Position numbers and translations under genes: made by a program
DNA from: an uncultured Pseudomonadota bacterium
Lineage (GTDB): Bacteria; Pseudomonadota; Gammaproteobacteria; Burkholderiales; SG8-39
Assembly (NCBI GenBank): GCA_903895005.1
Contig: CAITSH010000229.1
Coordinates: 1-7,897, forward strand
DNA: 7,897 nt
Direction of reading: 5' to 3'
Notes under the pieces: generated by a model
Told to the model about the DNA's origin: nothing
The model's input: only the letters and a program-made list of their open reading frames with translations
Database searches by the model: none
Part shown: in pieces, positions 6,745 to 7,897 of the stretch
How positions within the stretch are numbered: the stretch's first letter is position 1
Layout: every line of letters begins with the position of its first letter

Positions 6745-6820
6745 ATTCGAAAACAAACCCCGTTGCAGATCAGCAAGCGCGCCATTCTAACGGCTGCGCC
6801 CACCTTTCCCCGCCCTCATC
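6745..6820. promoter_or_regulatory. Divergent intergenic region with overlapping promoter candidates
   Basis: This gap separates the minus-strand transporter from the plus-strand membrane gene. On the minus strand TAGAAT (6784-6789, 5 of 6) could be the -10 box of the transporter, without a good -35. On the plus strand TTGCAG (6763-6768), 17 bases, then TCTAAC (6786-6791) is a weak candidate for the divergent gene. The two -10 boxes overlap, so both polymerases would compete for the same patch. Confidence 0.25.
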
Positions 6821-7897
6821 TTGAATACCTACACGCGCCCCCCCGCATCCCAGACGACAAGACTTTCAACGGCCCAGCGATGTGTGCTGTTCGGCCTTTT
6901 CATGCTCTCCGGCTTTGCCGGGCTGATCTATGAGTCGATCTGGACACACTATCTCAAACTCTTTCTCGGGCACGCGGCCTATGCGCAAACCCTGGTGCTC
7001 AGCCTCTTCATGGGCGGCATGGGCGCCGGAGCCTGGTTGGCGAGCCGCTACTCGGCCAGTTGGAAAAACCTGCTCCGCGGCTACGCACTTGCCGAGGCGC
7101 TCATCGGACTGGCTGCGCTGTTTTTTCACCCACTCTTTGTCTACCTGACCGATACCGCCTACGCCACGATCCTGCCCGCGGCAGGAAGCGAACTTGCTGC
7201 CGGCCTGGCCAAGTGGTTCCTCGCCGCTACGCTCATCCTGCCCCAGACCGTCCTGCTTGGCATGACCTTCCCCCTTATGAGCGCCGGACTCCTGCGCCGC
7301 GCCCCCGCCGAACCCGGCGGCACGCTGGCAATGCTTTACTTCACCAACAGTTTCGGGGCCGCCCTTGGCGTACTCGCAGCCGGATTTTTCTTGATCGAAC
7401 GGATCGGGCTCCCCGGCACGATACAAACTGCTGCGGCCCTGAACCTGATTATCGCTGCGGTCATCTGGATCGCCTTCCCACGCGCGGAAAAGCCCCTCGG
7501 CGTCGAACAGCAACCGTCGGCCGCGAATGGCGGCATCAACCTCTTCCTCTGGGTCGCCGCGCTGACCGGCACCGCCTCATTCATCTACGAGGTCGGCTGG
7601 ATACGCATGCTTTCTGTCGTTCTGGGCAGTTCGACACACTCGTTTGAACTCATGTTGTCCGCGTTCATTCTCGGCATTGCATCCGGCAGCCTGTGGGTGA
7701 AACGGCGCATCGACCGCATCGGCAATGTGCAGCGCTACCTGGGCATCGTGCAAGTGGTCATGGGATTGCTTGCCCTCGCCACCCTCCCGATCTACGGCCA
7801 GATGTTCGGTTTGATGGGGCAGGTCGTGAAAACACTCGGAAAAACCGACGCCGGATACAGCCTCTTTTTACTCGCCAGCGACGGCATCGCCCTTGCC
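6821..7897 (+). CDS. Membrane part of a fused MFS/spermidine synthase-like protein (partial, runs off right edge)
   Basis: An open frame with no stop from 6791 to the window end encodes at least 359 residues from a TTG at 6821. The protein is strongly hydrophobic. It contains two related motifs 219 residues apart: LSGFAGLIYESIWTHYL (29-45) and LTGTASFIYEVGWIRML (248-264), each followed by a helix and a GxGAG- or GIASGS-type small-residue stretch. The [ST]GxAxxIYExxWxR motif is the signature of the membrane half of the bacterial spermidine synthase-like proteins. The SAM/polyamine-binding domain would lie beyond the edge, so enzymatic function cannot be judged. The start is uncertain. TTG 6821 has no visible ribosome-binding site; a GTG at 6884 and an ATG at 6902 are alternatives, but the first transmembrane segment begins near residue 21, so 6821 or 6884 is most likely. 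It is divergent from the transporter. Confidence 0.85.
   Translation, partial: MNTYTRPPASQTTRLSTAQRCVLFGLFMLSGFAGLIYESIWTHYLKLFLGHAAYAQTLVLSLFMGGMGAGAWLASRYSASWKNLLRGYALAEALIGLAALFFHPLFVYLTDTAYATILPAAGSELAAGLAKWFLAATLILPQTVLLGMTFPLMSAGLLRRAPAEPGGTLAMLYFTNSFGAALGVLAAGFFLIERIGLPGTIQTAAALNLIIAAVIWIAFPRAEKPLGVEQQPSAANGGINLFLWVAALTGTASFIYEVGWIRMLSVVLGSSTHSFELMLSAFILGIASGSLWVKRRIDRIGNVQRYLGIVQVVMGLLALATLPIYGQMFGLMGQVVKTLGKTDAGYSLFLLASDGIALA

Noticed and set aside
6866..7513. A 215-codon minus-strand open frame under the membrane gene
   Set aside because: It is antisense to a clear multi-helix membrane protein with family motifs. Its composition (Gly, Glu, Gln, Arg) is what a reversed hydrophobic frame gives.
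1..7897. CRISPR array, tRNA, rRNA, insertion sequence, attachment site or new defence system
   Set aside because: No regularly spaced repeats, cloverleaf, transposase frame or terminal inverted repeats are visible. Every substantial gene belongs to a familiar family.

Overview
The window looks like a chromosomal segment of a moderately GC-rich proteobacterium, most likely a betaproteobacterium. The main reason is the gene order leuC - entericidin-like lipoprotein - leuD - leuB - asd, which I recall as characteristic of betaproteobacteria, where fimV and truA often follow asd. The encoded proteins also look proteobacterial. I cannot name a genus.

Layout. Seven genes lie on the minus strand and are read from about 6744 down to 79: an HcaT-like MFS transporter, an M48 zinc-metallopeptidase lipoprotein, leuC, a 42-residue entericidin-like lipoprotein, leuD, leuB and asd. 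One gene on the plus strand starts near 6821 and runs off the right edge. It is the membrane-embedded N-terminal part of a protein resembling fused MFS/spermidine synthase-like proteins. The left 78 bases are non-coding sequence downstream of asd.

How the genes work together. LeuC and LeuD form the heteromeric 3-isopropylmalate isomerase, and LeuB then oxidises 3-isopropylmalate towards leucine. Asd supplies aspartate semialdehyde for lysine/diaminopimelate, threonine and methionine. It is an amino-acid neighbour rather than part of the leucine pathway, and it appears to have its own promoter. The peptidase and the transporter have no evident link to leucine synthesis. They may simply be an upstream transcription unit.

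The most interesting signals are regulatory. A near-perfect terminator-type hairpin with a U-rich tail sits between leuD and leuB, so close to leuB that leuB transcription seems to need read-through. The small lipoprotein gene is wedged between the two isomerase subunits with gaps of 5 and 2 bases, and leuD has no well-placed Shine-Dalgarno sequence, which suggests translational coupling. A consensus -10 box with flanking direct repeats lies upstream of leuC. I found no CRISPR array, tRNA, rRNA, insertion sequence, phage gene or obviously new defence or biosynthetic system. Apart from these details the window is ordinary housekeeping DNA.
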